DNA of 64,000 nt from Candidatus Binatia bacterium (GTDB lineage Bacteria > Vulcanimicrobiota > Vulcanimicrobiia > Vulcanimicrobiales > Vulcanimicrobiaceae), in contig DATKHY010000007.1 in assembly GCA_035544215.1 (NCBI GenBank), positions 558,001 through 622,000 on the forward strand, given 5' to 3'. Below, piece by piece: positions 51,248-60,821 of the stretch. Within the stretch, counting starts at the first letter, position 1. The number at the start of each line of letters is the position of its first letter. The notes below the pieces were generated by a model that did no database searches, was not told the origin of the DNA, and saw only the letters and a program-made list of their open reading frames with translations. The translations under genes were made by a program, and so were the position numbers.

Positions 51248-51321
51248 GTTAACAGATACTCCCGTTTACGCCATACTCGCCGGAGCGAGCGAGCCCCTGC
51301 GAGGATGATGACGTCCGCGAA

Positions 51322-54300
51322 ATGGGAAGAAGTCAAAACATGAAGCGCAGGCCAGGCCGCTTATGGTGGACCGCAGCAATCGCGGTGCTTTGTATCGTCG
51401 GGCTAGCTTTCTGGCAGTGGCAGAATCTCGCGCGTCGCGGCATCATCGCGGCCGCCGATGCGTTCACCGGAATGCGCGTCTCGGTCGACCGCATGACGCT
51501 GGGCGCAAACCGCGCCGTCTTCGAGGACGTGCGCGTCACATCGAAGCGCGACGAACCGATCGCGACGATCCCGCGACTCGCCGTTGCGTACGACCTCGGA
51601 GATTGGCTCGGCGGCAAGCGACTCTTCGGCCTGCGATCCGTCGTAGCGGATTCGCCGCACGTTACGATCGTTCGCCGGCGCGACGGGACGTATAACGTTC
51701 CGATCCCGCAGCTGCAAGGCAATCGCCGCGCAGGTGCCGGGCCGTTGAAGCTGACGGCGCGCGTGCACAACGGCTCGCTCGACGCGGTCGACCGGCGTCC
51801 CGGGTTCAATGAAGAGGGGCGCTTTTACGTGCGCGATCTCAACGTCGACGCCGACATCGTGAGCGCGGCACGCTCGCACTACACCGCAAGCCTGCGTTAT
51901 GGCGAACGAACGGACCGTCTCTTTTCGATCGACGGACGCGGCGACATCGACCCGCCGGACGGCTACGTGGATCAGCGCTGGACCGCACGCGAGCTTCCGA
52001 TCGCCGCTGCGATCGACTTCGTGGCGGGATCGCGGTCGCTGCGCTTCCTGCGCGGAACGCTGCGCGACGTTGACGCCCGCTACTTCGGCCTGCCCGACGC
52101 CCGCGGCGCGCTGCGCGATCGCTTCGCGGCGAGCGCGTCACTGTCCGGCGCGCGCATCGCCGTTGCCGGTCTCTCGAAGCCGGTTGACGACGTCCGCGGT
52201 CCGGTCGACGTTTACGACGACGGGCTGTTGACTCCGCGGCTCGACGCGAGCTTGGCCGGAACGCCCGTAACGATCGGCGGCGGCATCTACGGCCTGGGCA
52301 GCCCACGACTGCGAATGACGGTGCGCGGCAGCGCCGACGCGGCGGTGCTGCGCACGGCGTTCACGCAGGCGGCGCGACTGCCGATACGCGGCCAGTTGAG
52401 CTTCGCGCTGCTCGTCGAGGGCTCGGCTTCCAAGCCCGTCACCTGGATCGCGCTGGAGTCGCGTCGGCTGAGCTACGCCGCCGCTACTCTGGAGAGTGTC
52501 GACGGATTCGTCGCGTTCGACGGCCGCGAGGCGGACGTCTTGGGCGTGCACGGCGCGTATGACGCAGCTGATCTGAACGCGCGCGGACGCGTCGCGTTCG
52601 AACGGCGGCCCGGCGCTGTCGACATGATGCTCGGCGTGCGCGCGGGCCCGGGCCGGATCCCGTACGCCGGGTCGTTCCTGCCGGGCATGCGTCTGCAGGC
52701 GGCGGCACTCGCGACGGCCGACGATCCGAAGGCGATCGCGCTGCACGGGGCGCTGTGGGGCGCGAGCGCGTCCCAACGTCTCCACGCCCTCTTCAACGTG
52801 GACGAGCGTGGAGTAGGGACGGTAGGACCGCTCTATTACGAAGGTGCCAACGGCTCGTTGTACGCGCGCGTCGCGCTCGACCGCCCGCGCCGGTCGAGCC
52901 TCGGCATCGCCGAGGCGCGGGGCCTCGTGATCCCGCCGGCCCGAGCGACGTTCGACGGCACGATATTCGGCGAACAGCTGCGCACCAGAATCGGCGCGGG
53001 CCTGGTCGGGCGCCTGCGCACGCCGCTCGGAACGGCGAACGCACGCGCAGATCTCGCGCTAGCCAACGGAGAGTTGCGCGGCGCGGTGTTCGGCGACGTC
53101 GCCGGCGAAGCGAGTTTCGGCGCGGCGCTCAGCGGGCCGCTTCAATCGCCGCGCGTCGCCGGAACCATCGTCGTCGCCGGAGGGCGCTACCGCGACTTCA
53201 GCGTCAACGGCAACGCAGGCCTCGCGTACGCCGACGGAACGCTGCGCGTCCACGATGCGGCGGTAGCCGTGGGGCCGCTGTTCGCAGGAGTTGCCGGGAC
53301 GATCGCAGGTCTCACGGCCGCCGGCGACGCGAACGCGGCGCGCTACGATCTCGCGGCGCAGGTGCATTCTTCGGACGTCGCAGGGCTGCTCGCAAGCGTG
53401 TATCCGCGTGCGCCCTGGCCGGTTCAGGGAAGCGTCGACGCCGACGTGCGCGTGCGCGGCGTCGGGACCGCGCCGTCGTTTTCCGGCACGATCGCCGCGC
53501 CGGAAGGCTCGGTCAACGGGCTGGCGTTTCGCGATCTACGCGGAGGCGTGAGCGGCGACGCGCGCGCGCTGTCGCTGACCGGCGGCCGCGTCGTTGTCGG
53601 ATCGACGGCGATTGCACTGCACGGCGATGCGACGGCGCACAGCGCGAACGTTGGGATCACCGCGCCCCAGACAAATCTCGCCGACTTCAACGATTTCTTC
53701 GACACGGGCGACACGTTCGCCGGAACCGGAACCCTCGCGCTTCGCGCTACGCTCGCCGGAACGCACGTGGTCGCGAGTACGGGGGACGCACGCTTCAGCG
53801 ACGCGCATTTTCGGCGGCTCGTCTTCGGCACCGTCGCGGCGCGCTGGGCGACGGCTCGCGGGACGATCGACAGCGCGCTGCGCTTCGGCGGCCCGACAGG
53901 TCAGGTCGACGCGGCAGGCAGCGTAACGCCGGCGACGATGGCCGTGAACCTGCGCGCGTACGCGCGAGCCGTCGATCTCTCGACGTGGCTCCCGATGCTG
54001 GGATTGAGCGCCCCGATCACGGGGCGGCTCGACGCGCAGACGGCGGTCTCGGGACGCTACCCCGACATCGCGCTGAGCCTGCACGCCGCGGTCTTCGGCG
54101 GAACGGTGGGCCGCATGTCCGTCTCGCTCTTCGACGTGAGCGTTGCGGCGGCGCACGGGCGCGGAACGCTGCAATCCGCTCGCATCGACCTGCCGTCGTT
54201 GAGCACCACGGCCACCGGAAGCTTCGGCCTGCGGCAGACGGACGCGCTCGCGCTGGAGGTGCACAGCACGAGCCCGGATTTCGGCGCCTTTGCGTTCGCG

Positions 54301-55953
54301 GCGACCGGCAAGAAGGCGCCGGTCACCGGCGCGCTCGACTCGACGTTGCGCATTCAGGGCACGCGAGCCGCCCCGCGCCTGATCGACACACTCGCATTGC
54401 GGTCCATCCGGTACCGCGGTCTCACGATACCGCGGATCGCCGCGGAGATCGACGCCGACCGGCACGCCGTTACGGTACGCGGCGGAGAGGTCGATCTGGA
54501 GCGCGGCAAAGTGCTCGCGTCCGCGACGGTGCCGATCCGCGTGGCGCCGCGGAACGTGCGCCCCGGCAGCGGGCCCATCGCCGCTTCGCTGCGCGCCGAC
54601 GACGTCGAGGTTTCCAACTTCCTCGCGCTGTTGCCCAAGGACACGAAGGCGACCGGTCGCATCGACGGCGAGGTCGTGGCGCGCGGCACCGTCGGCCTGC
54701 CGCAGCTGAACGGCACGCTGTCGCTGCGCGACGCGACCTTCAGCGGGCCGATGGAGCGCTCGCCGATCACCGGAATAGCCGGCGACCTGTCGCTGGCGGG
54801 AAGCCGGGCGCAGCTGACGTCGCATGCGACCGTCGGCGGCGGCGCCGTGAGCGCGCAGGCCGCCGCGGCGCTGGCGAGTCTGCGAAGCGCGAAAGAGTCC
54901 ACGGTCAGCGCTCGTCTGACGGCGAGCAACGCGCGGCTCGACATGCCGGGCTACTTCCAAGGAGTGCTCGACGCGGACGTCGCGCTGGCGCGCACGGCTC
55001 CGGAAAATCCGGCCGCGACCGGCTCGGTTACCGTTTCCAATGCGCGCATTCCGCTCGATGCTTTTTTGAAGCAGCAAACCGGGGGTCAAGGCTCGGGCCT
55101 GCCCACCGTCGCCTTCAACAACGTGAGGATCGCGGCCGGACCGAACGTGCGCGTGCAGAGCCGGAACGTCGACATCGGAGCCAAGGGCGACATCACGCTG
55201 GCGGGCACGCTGAGCGCTCCAAAGCTGGCCGGAAGCTTCCGTTCCACTGGCGGCTCCCTGAGCTTCTATCGCAACTTCAACGTGGAGAGCGGCATCGTGA
55301 CGTTCGATCCCAATAGCGGCGTGATTCCCGACGTCGACGCGGTCGCCACGACCTTCGTCTCCGATCCTCCGACGGCAATTCGACTGAATGTCACCGGGCC
55401 GGCCACCCACATGAACCTGGCGTTAGCCTCGGATCCCTCGTACAGCCGCCAGCAGATCCTCGGCATGCTCGTCGGCGCGCAGCAGTTCGGCGCGGTGCGA
55501 GGCGTGCGATCGAGCGGAGGAAGCTTCTCCGCAGGCTCGGCCGCGGCCAACGTCGCGCTGGGCCAGCTCAGCACGGTGTTCACACGCACGATGCTCGAGC
55601 CGCTATCCTCCTCGCTCGCCGGGACGCTCGGATTCAACGAGGTACGCATCACGAGCGACATCCAGACGGGAGTCGGCGTCAGCGCCGTCAAGGCGTTCGG
55701 AAAATACGTCAACGCGATCTTCGCGCAGACCTTCGGTTATCCGAGGACGCAGAGCATCACGCTCGAGGCACATCCAAATCCGTCGACTGGGCTGCGCGCA
55801 ACGGCGTTCACCGCGCAGGGCCCAACGCTCTTAGCGCTGCAGCAGCCGGCGCCGATCGGCATGGACATCATGAATCTCAATCCGCTGACGCAGCTCCCGC
55901 CGCTCACGGGCACAAACGGCGTCACCTTCTCCTTCCAGGTGAAGTTCCCATGA
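51322..55953 (+). CDS. tamB: TamB-like translocation and assembly module protein
   Basis: 1543 residues; an N-terminal membrane anchor (LWWTAAIAVLCIVGLAFWQW) is followed by a continuous beta-rich taco-like shell. Repeats of the kind GTIAAPEGSVNGLAFRDLRG, LVGRLRTPLGTANARADLAL and VAGTIVVAGGRYRDFSV run to about residue 1330. The C-terminal DUF490/TamB domain has GGSLSFYRNFNVESGIVTFD, IRLNVTGPATHMNLALASDP, YSRQQILGMLVG and a terminal YPRTQSITLEAHPNPSTGLR region ending in VTFSFQVKFP. These proteins bridge the periplasm and aid lipid and protein transport to the outer membrane. This is strong evidence for a diderm cell. The stop overlaps the next gene. Confidence 0.87.
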   Translation: MGRSQNMKRRPGRLWWTAAIAVLCIVGLAFWQWQNLARRGIIAAADAFTGMRVSVDRMTLGANRAVFEDVRVTSKRDEPIATIPRLAVAYDLGDWLGGKRLFGLRSVVADSPHVTIVRRRDGTYNVPIPQLQGNRRAGAGPLKLTARVHNGSLDAVDRRPGFNEEGRFYVRDLNVDADIVSAARSHYTASLRYGERTDRLFSIDGRGDIDPPDGYVDQRWTARELPIAAAIDFVAGSRSLRFLRGTLRDVDARYFGLPDARGALRDRFAASASLSGARIAVAGLSKPVDDVRGPVDVYDDGLLTPRLDASLAGTPVTIGGGIYGLGSPRLRMTVRGSADAAVLRTAFTQAARLPIRGQLSFALLVEGSASKPVTWIALESRRLSYAAATLESVDGFVAFDGREADVLGVHGAYDAADLNARGRVAFERRPGAVDMMLGVRAGPGRIPYAGSFLPGMRLQAAALATADDPKAIALHGALWGASASQRLHALFNVDERGVGTVGPLYYEGANGSLYARVALDRPRRSSLGIAEARGLVIPPARATFDGTIFGEQLRTRIGAGLVGRLRTPLGTANARADLALANGELRGAVFGDVAGEASFGAALSGPLQSPRVAGTIVVAGGRYRDFSVNGNAGLAYADGTLRVHDAAVAVGPLFAGVAGTIAGLTAAGDANAARYDLAAQVHSSDVAGLLASVYPRAPWPVQGSVDADVRVRGVGTAPSFSGTIAAPEGSVNGLAFRDLRGGVSGDARALSLTGGRVVVGSTAIALHGDATAHSANVGITAPQTNLADFNDFFDTGDTFAGTGTLALRATLAGTHVVASTGDARFSDAHFRRLVFGTVAARWATARGTIDSALRFGGPTGQVDAAGSVTPATMAVNLRAYARAVDLSTWLPMLGLSAPITGRLDAQTAVSGRYPDIALSLHAAVFGGTVGRMSVSLFDVSVAAAHGRGTLQSARIDLPSLSTTATGSFGLRQTDALALEVHSTSPDFGAFAFAATGKKAPVTGALDSTLRIQGTRAAPRLIDTLALRSIRYRGLTIPRIAAEIDADRHAVTVRGGEVDLERGKVLASATVPIRVAPRNVRPGSGPIAASLRADDVEVSNFLALLPKDTKATGRIDGEVVARGTVGLPQLNGTLSLRDATFSGPMERSPITGIAGDLSLAGSRAQLTSHATVGGGAVSAQAAAALASLRSAKESTVSARLTASNARLDMPGYFQGVLDADVALARTAPENPAATGSVTVSNARIPLDAFLKQQTGGQGSGLPTVAFNNVRIAAGPNVRVQSRNVDIGAKGDITLAGTLSAPKLAGSFRSTGGSLSFYRNFNVESGIVTFDPNSGVIPDVDAVATTFVSDPPTAIRLNVTGPATHMNLALASDPSYSRQQILGMLVGAQQFGAVRGVRSSGGSFSAGSAAANVALGQLSTVFTRTMLEPLSSSLAGTLGFNEVRITSDIQTGVGVSAVKAFGKYVNAIFAQTFGYPRTQSITLEAHPNPSTGLRATAFTAQGPTLLALQQPAPIGMDIMNLNPLTQLPPLTGTNGVTFSFQVKFP

Positions 55954-57104
55954 TGACGCGCGCCGCTCAAATCGGTACGCTGGCGCTTGCGATATGCTTG
56001 GGCGCGGCCGCGAACGACGGAACGCCCGTCGGTTTCGTCGACCTTCCGCGGCTGCTCGCCGTCCATCCGTTGCACAAGGTTCTCGACGCGTACGATCGCG
56101 AGATCGCGGCGCTGCGCGGCACCCGCGCCGTTCCCGGGCTCGCCGACCCAGCCGCGCGCGCCGGCGCCGCCGCCGCCGCGCTTCGGCGCGACGCTGCGCA
56201 AGCGCAGGACCAGGTCCAACGCATCGCATTCACCGGCGATGCGCGCTACCGCGCTCTCGAGGCGCACGCGCTGTCCGCTGTCGCTGCGTCGCGCTACGGG
56301 CGCATCAGCGCCATGGACGCATACGTTGATGCGCTCGCCCGCGAAACCGGAGCGAACGTGCGCGGCTACGAGGCGGCGATCGCGCAGCAGACCGCGCGCG
56401 CGCTCGCGGCGCGGCAGCAGCAGCTGCGCGAAAAGGAGCTGGCGCTGGCATACGCTCTCGCGCAACGCGATGCCGGAGCGCGGCTCATGCTGCGGGCGAA
56501 GCTGGCCGACGCCCGGCTCCCATACGCGAAGCGCGCCCCCCTTGAGGCGGAGCTCGCGGCGCTGCGTAGGCGCGAGTCCGCGGCGGTGGCTGCGCTGCAC
56601 GCGCAAAATGTTGCCGAGCTCGCGCGCTATCGCCGACAGTCGGCCCGGGAGGCCGCCGCCGCCGGCGCGCAGATGGTCTCGCAGCTGCGATCCAAGGCTG
56701 ACGCGAATCTGACACTGCGGCGCAACGCGCTGCGCGCGGCCGGTTCGGCGCAGGTCGCTCCCGACTTGCCCACTCGTCTCGCGACTCTTGGTTCGAGCTA
56801 CCGGCTCGGCTCCGATGCCGTCGCGATCCGGAGCGGCCTTCAGTCTGCGGCGACGGAGCTTCCCCAGCGTTTCGCGCAACTCGCCGAGACGGACCGCGCC
56901 TCGCAAGCCGAGGCCGCGGCGCAACTCGCGAACCTGCAGCGCGATCGCGCGGAGCTCTATCGCGCGATGGTCGCGCAGATCGTCCGCGACGCGCAACGTC
57001 TCGGCCGGGAACGCGGGCTGCGGAACGTCGTGGTGTCGGCGTCGCGTCCGCGCAACGGCGTCGATTTGACCGTAGCGCTGGCGCGCGAGGAGTCGCGCTT
57101 CTAG
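55950..57104 (+). CDS. Skp/OmpH-like periplasmic chaperone, long form
   Basis: 384 residues, start ATGA overlapping the tamB stop. Signal peptide IGTLALAICLGAAAN, then the Skp hallmark VGFVDLPRLLAVHPLHKVLD. After this come about 300 residues of Ala/Arg/Glu/Gln-rich coiled coil, more than double the length of classical Skp (about 160). The last 40 residues (LGRERGLRNVVVSASRPRNG) resemble the OmpH C-terminal strand. Coupling to tamB suggests joint function in outer-membrane biogenesis. Confidence 0.75.
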   Translation: MMTRAAQIGTLALAICLGAAANDGTPVGFVDLPRLLAVHPLHKVLDAYDREIAALRGTRAVPGLADPAARAGAAAAALRRDAAQAQDQVQRIAFTGDARYRALEAHALSAVAASRYGRISAMDAYVDALARETGANVRGYEAAIAQQTARALAARQQQLREKELALAYALAQRDAGARLMLRAKLADARLPYAKRAPLEAELAALRRRESAAVAALHAQNVAELARYRRQSAREAAAAGAQMVSQLRSKADANLTLRRNALRAAGSAQVAPDLPTRLATLGSSYRLGSDAVAIRSGLQSAATELPQRFAQLAETDRASQAEAAAQLANLQRDRAELYRAMVAQIVRDAQRLGRERGLRNVVVSASRPRNGVDLTVALAREESRF

Positions 57105-57120
57105 GGGACCTGTGTGATTG

Positions 57121-57573
57121 CTACTGCGGTAGCTGCCGTAGCGGCTGCGCCGCGAGGCCGGACGCCTGGCGGATCTCGTCGACGTCCTTGATGAGTGCAT
57201 CGCCCGCCGAGGTCTTCGCGGGGCACTCGAGATCGGGCGAAACCCAACCCTGCCACTTGACGTGCATCGAGCTGCCGAACGAGGCGCTCTTCATGCACGG
57301 CACGGTCACCGCGTTGGTGCTTTTTGCAGTCGCGAGATCGGTGAAGAACCGCGCGGCCGTCGAGGCCGGGACCGTGAAAGGCTTAGCTTGACCGGTCGCG
57401 CTGGCGTCGCGATTTTGCGTCGTCAGCGACGCCTGTCCGTCGGACCAGACGGTGATCGAATACCCGACCGTGTTGGTCGAGCCGGAGTTGACGATTACGG
57501 CGCTGTCGCGCGCAGCTGCAGCCACGAGGCTACAAATCGCGAGAGCACAGAATAGAGTTGCACGGCGACGCAC
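57121..57573 (-). CDS. small secreted protein of unknown function
   Basis: 150 residues from GTG 57573, three bases after the stop of the S53-like gene, so they are co-transcribed. Signal peptide LFCALAICSLVAAAARDS. The mature part: TVGYSITVWSDGQASLTTQN, FTVPASTAARFFTDLATAKS, SSMHVKWQGWVSPDLECPA. It belongs to a type often found in this kind of genome, with cysteines in VPCMKS and LECPA. Possibly a partner or inhibitor of the peptidase, as it shares the operon; that is inference. Confidence 0.6.
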   Translation of the reverse strand: MRRRATLFCALAICSLVAAAARDSAVIVNSGSTNTVGYSITVWSDGQASLTTQNRDASATGQAKPFTVPASTAARFFTDLATAKSTNAVTVPCMKSASFGSSMHVKWQGWVSPDLECPAKTSAGDALIKDVDEIRQASGLAAQPLRQLPQ

Positions 57574-57576
57574 GAC

Positions 57577-58836
57577 TTAACTACCTCCAAGTTTCGGCGG
57601 CTTGCGGCCGTGACGCCAGAGCCACGCCGGCGCGTTTGCGCGCACCGAGCTCGGCTCGAGCGCGAAGAGCGCCGCGACGATGGGCGCCGAAACGCCAGTT
57701 CCTCCGGCCTGTTGCCATCCGCCTCCCGCGGATTCGTAAAAGGCGACGCCGGTGCTCGGATCCCCGACGGCCGACACGTCGGCGACGCTGCGCATCGCGC
57801 AGCCGCGCGCGCGTTGCCACGACGGCTTGGCGACATAGGCGCTGCAGGCGCTTCCGCCGGAGCGCCAAGCGCGCTCCGTCCAGCGGCCGGACGCGGCGTT
57901 CAAGGTCGTTCCGCCGACGCAGACGACGCCGGCAAAGCTGCAGGGCTGATTCGCTGTGCCGTCACCGGCACTCGCAGTGATCGTGCGGCCGGCGTGCGCG
58001 TACGCGGCGTCCGCCGCATTGGTTTCGTCGCTGCCGTACGAGTTGCTGATCGCCGTGGCGCCGAGAGCCACGGCGGCGTTGACGCCCGCGGCGAGATCGG
58101 CGTCTTTATCGCTGTTGGCCTGCACGAGCAGGAGCCTGCAGTTCGGACATAGCGCCGAGACCATTTGCACGTCGACGGCTTCTTCGGCGCGCCAATCGTC
58201 ACTCGCATCGGCGTTCGGCTTCGGTAACGGGCTCGTGTGTCCGGTCTGGTTCACGATCTTCAGGCAGCCGCTACCCGCGGTGCAGGCTGAAAGACCCATG
58301 CTTTTGCGATAGACCGCGAGGTCGCTCGCCGCGCTCGGATACCCGTACGCACCGACGATCGCTACGAGCACGCCGCGGCCGCGATTACGTGCCGCCTGCG
58401 CGGCGCCATACGCCGACTGCAGGTCCGACGCGCAATACGGTGCGCTCTTCGAGCAGGGGCGGTGCGCCTGGAGGCGGACGAGCGAGTCGCACTGGCGGCG
58501 GCCGGGCGACGCGGCGTGTGCGCAGGCGTTACGGAAGGCCGGCCGAGCGGGCGGACGAGGCGACGGCGAGTGACCGGCCGGCGCCGACGCGCGCGGCGTC
58601 GATGCGCCCGGCCGCGACATAGCCGGCCGCCCCGAGGTGACCGGCGGCTCGTCCGGCTGGTCGTCGGAACCGTCGCTGGAGGTGTCGCTCGTTTCAGGGC
58701 CAGCGCTGGATGCCGGCGCCTGGGCGCCGGGCTGCGACTCGACGCCGGGAAGCGCCGTCTGCTGCATCCCGCCGTTGCACGCGACGCACGACAGCGCGAC
58801 GACTGCCGCGAGGGCGCTCAGAATGACGGCTCGCAT
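57577..58836 (-). CDS. S53-type peptidase lipoprotein, short form without clear prodomain
   Basis: 419 residues from ATG 58836 (AAGGAAAC upstream). Lipobox VALSCVAC. A low-complexity Ser/Pro/Asp segment (residues 25-100) precedes a catalytic domain with the acid pair in DDWRAEEAVDVQMVSALCP, LVAIVGAYGYPSAASDLAVY, the oxyanion region SAGDGTANQPC and the nucleophile serine in GTGVSAPIVAAL. All S53 residues are present, but there is no pro-kumamolisin activation domain. It is adjacent to a related peptidase (58844-60241) and both differ from the S53 at 31009. Confidence 0.82.
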   Translation of the reverse strand: MRAVILSALAAVVALSCVACNGGMQQTALPGVESQPGAQAPASSAGPETSDTSSDGSDDQPDEPPVTSGRPAMSRPGASTPRASAPAGHSPSPRPPARPAFRNACAHAASPGRRQCDSLVRLQAHRPCSKSAPYCASDLQSAYGAAQAARNRGRGVLVAIVGAYGYPSAASDLAVYRKSMGLSACTAGSGCLKIVNQTGHTSPLPKPNADASDDWRAEEAVDVQMVSALCPNCRLLLVQANSDKDADLAAGVNAAVALGATAISNSYGSDETNAADAAYAHAGRTITASAGDGTANQPCSFAGVVCVGGTTLNAASGRWTERAWRSGGSACSAYVAKPSWQRARGCAMRSVADVSAVGDPSTGVAFYESAGGGWQQAGGTGVSAPIVAALFALEPSSVRANAPAWLWRHGRKPPKLGGS

Positions 58837-58843
58837 CGTTTCC

Positions 58844-60241
58844 TTAGAATGCACCAAGACCCTTAGGAGATCCCCAGCCCGTGGGTCCGTCGAAACCGAT
58901 CCGGGCGTAGCAGATGTAGTGGATGGTCGAGGCGCAGGTGACCCCGACCCCCGGATCGATGTTATTGCCGACCGTGACGTCGCTCATGTGTCCGGTGTGG
59001 TTCCTCCAGATGTTCTGCGCGCCGGCCTGCGTCGCCGCGTTGCCGGCCAGCGCATAGACGCCGGAGATGATCTGTGTGGACGCGCTCGTGCCGCCAAAGC
59101 CGAACCAGCAGCTCGTGGGACATCCACCGCCGGGCTCTTCCGAGTTATAGACCGCCACGGGGTTGCGCAACGAGGCGGTCGCCGACACGTCGGATTCGGA
59201 GCGCATGTGGCACAGTGTGTCGTGCTGCCAGGACGGCTTTACGATCTTTCGGCTGCAGCCGCTGCCGGTTGCGCCGCACGGCGAGCTGCCGCCGAAACCG
59301 CAGCGGTCGAACGTAAGGTCGTTCCAGACGGACTCGCTCCAGCCGCGCGCGTTGTGCGCCGGCACGAGACGCGTTCCGCCAGCGCACACGACGTACGTAT
59401 AGGAGCACGGCTCTTGCGGGCCGCCATAGTGTCCGCCGCCACCGTTATCGCCGGCCGCCGCGACGATCACGACGCCGCGCTGATGAAAGATCGAGTTGTC
59501 GCCGCCGCTCTCCGGTCCGCCCCACGACGCGCCGACGTACTTGGCGCCGAGCCTACCCGCGGTCTTCACGCCGGCATACAGGCTGCTCGTGTAGTTGTTG
59601 TCGGTTTGGACGAGCAGGATCTTGCAGTTCGGACAGATCGCGGACACCATGTCGAGGTCGAGCGACTGCTCGCCCTTCCAATCATCGCTCGGCCCCGACT
59701 CGCGGGGCAGCGGCGAGGGATTGCCGTTTTGGTTGACGATGCGCAGACATTTCGTCCCGGTACCACACGCCTTCAGCCCCATCGCCTTGCGGTAATACGC
59801 GAGGTCGCTCGCCGCGTGGTGGTATCCCCACGCGTCCACGATCGCGACCAGCCTGCCGGCACCTTTGCTCAGCGACGGCAAGGCATACGCCGACTGCAAG
59901 TCGACGGGACAGTACGCGTTGGTGAAGATACAGGTCTTTGCCGGATCAGCTAGATCCGCTCCGGCGCTCAGCGTCGGCGCGACGTCGGTGCGCACCATCG
60001 CCAAGCACTCCATCAATTGTGGATCCACGGAGGTCGGACAGAGCCGACGGACGGGATTCGCCCCGACGAACGGAGCTTCTCGACTCGCGGGTCCGGTCAG
60101 CGCGTCGGGCGGCGCAACGGCGCTTTGTTCGTTCGCCGAGGAATTCTGAGGATTTAGCGACGGATTGATCGAGCCGCCGGAACAAGCGGCGAGCACGAGG
60201 ATCGCGGCCAAAGGTAGGACTCGAGCGATTCCGCGGTTCAC
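58844..60241 (-). CDS. S53-type peptidase lipoprotein
   Basis: 465 residues from GTG 60241, with GGAGG six bases upstream. Lipobox LVLAAC followed by SGG. Catalytic domain: LVAIVDAWGYHHAASDLAYY, acid pair in GEQSLDLDMVSAICPNC, oxyanion AAAGDNGGGG, and nucleophile in GFGGTSASTQIISGVYAL (Gln in place of the usual Pro after GTSxSx). Many cysteines (about a dozen) suggest disulfides. No prodomain is seen. It is eight bases upstream of the second peptidase, so both are one operon with the small secreted protein. Confidence 0.82.
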   Translation of the reverse strand: MNRGIARVLPLAAILVLAACSGGSINPSLNPQNSSANEQSAVAPPDALTGPASREAPFVGANPVRRLCPTSVDPQLMECLAMVRTDVAPTLSAGADLADPAKTCIFTNAYCPVDLQSAYALPSLSKGAGRLVAIVDAWGYHHAASDLAYYRKAMGLKACGTGTKCLRIVNQNGNPSPLPRESGPSDDWKGEQSLDLDMVSAICPNCKILLVQTDNNYTSSLYAGVKTAGRLGAKYVGASWGGPESGGDNSIFHQRGVVIVAAAGDNGGGGHYGGPQEPCSYTYVVCAGGTRLVPAHNARGWSESVWNDLTFDRCGFGGSSPCGATGSGCSRKIVKPSWQHDTLCHMRSESDVSATASLRNPVAVYNSEEPGGGCPTSCWFGFGGTSASTQIISGVYALAGNAATQAGAQNIWRNHTGHMSDVTVGNNIDPGVGVTCASTIHYICYARIGFDGPTGWGSPKGLGAF

Positions 60242-60326
60242 AAGGGACCTCCAAGAATTCAGTCTGGTTCAATCTGAGAACGTCGCGGCTACCGCTGGCG
60301 TTCCGGCCTTGGGCCCGAGGACTTGC

Positions 60327-60821
60327 ATGTCGCACCTTCGAGCACCTATGGAGCGGCGCATTCCGACGCCGCTCGGGCGGGATTTGTTGATCGTGAGCAA
60401 CGGTCGCGCAATCGTCGCCAGCGATTTCGTCGCGCCCAAGCCCGCGTCGCAGACGAAAGCGGGCGACGCGCTGCTCGATGAGGCGAGCACTCAAGTGCGC
60501 GCGTACTTTCGGCGCCGCCTGCGCCGCTTCGATCTGCCGCTCGCGCTCGAAGGCACAGCGTTTCGCGTCGCGGTTTGGCGCGCGGTCGCCGCCCTCGCTT
60601 TCGGTGAGTTCGTATCGTACGCCGACGTGGCGCGGGCGGTAGGACGCCCGCTGGCGCACCGCGGCGTCGCGACGGCGATGAGTCTCACTCCACTCGATTT
60701 GTTCGTGCCGGCGCACCGCGTCATCGGCGCGGACGGCAGAATCAAGGGCGCGCCACCGAGCTCGTTGCGCGTGCGTCTGGCGGCCTTCGAGCGCGCGAAG
60801 GCCTACCGAGTCTCCCGGTAG
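60327..60821 (+). CDS. alkyltransferase-like protein lacking the acceptor cysteine
   Basis: 164 residues from ATG 60327 (GAGGA six bases upstream). It has the alkylguanine transferase fold: AFRVAVWRAVAALAFGEFVS, YADVARAVGRPLAHRGVATA and FVPAHRVIGADGRIKG. The PCHRV motif is PAHRV, with Ala129 in place of the acceptor cysteine, and the conserved Asn before it is Thr (SLTPLDL). Alkyltransferase-like (ATL) proteins with Trp or Glu at this position bind O6-alkylguanine and signal to nucleotide excision repair; here the residue is Ala. A catalytically intact homologue is encoded at 34724-35281. The gene overlaps the MFS-acyltransferase 3' end by 19 bp. Confidence 0.82.
   Translation: MSHLRAPMERRIPTPLGRDLLIVSNGRAIVASDFVAPKPASQTKAGDALLDEASTQVRAYFRRRLRRFDLPLALEGTAFRVAVWRAVAALAFGEFVSYADVARAVGRPLAHRGVATAMSLTPLDLFVPAHRVIGADGRIKGAPPSSLRVRLAAFERAKAYRVSR

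Noticed and set aside
52755-55410. Very long arginine/glutamate-rich frames inside tamB (both strands)
   Set aside because: Composition is that of shadow frames; tamB itself has clear family features along the same stretch.
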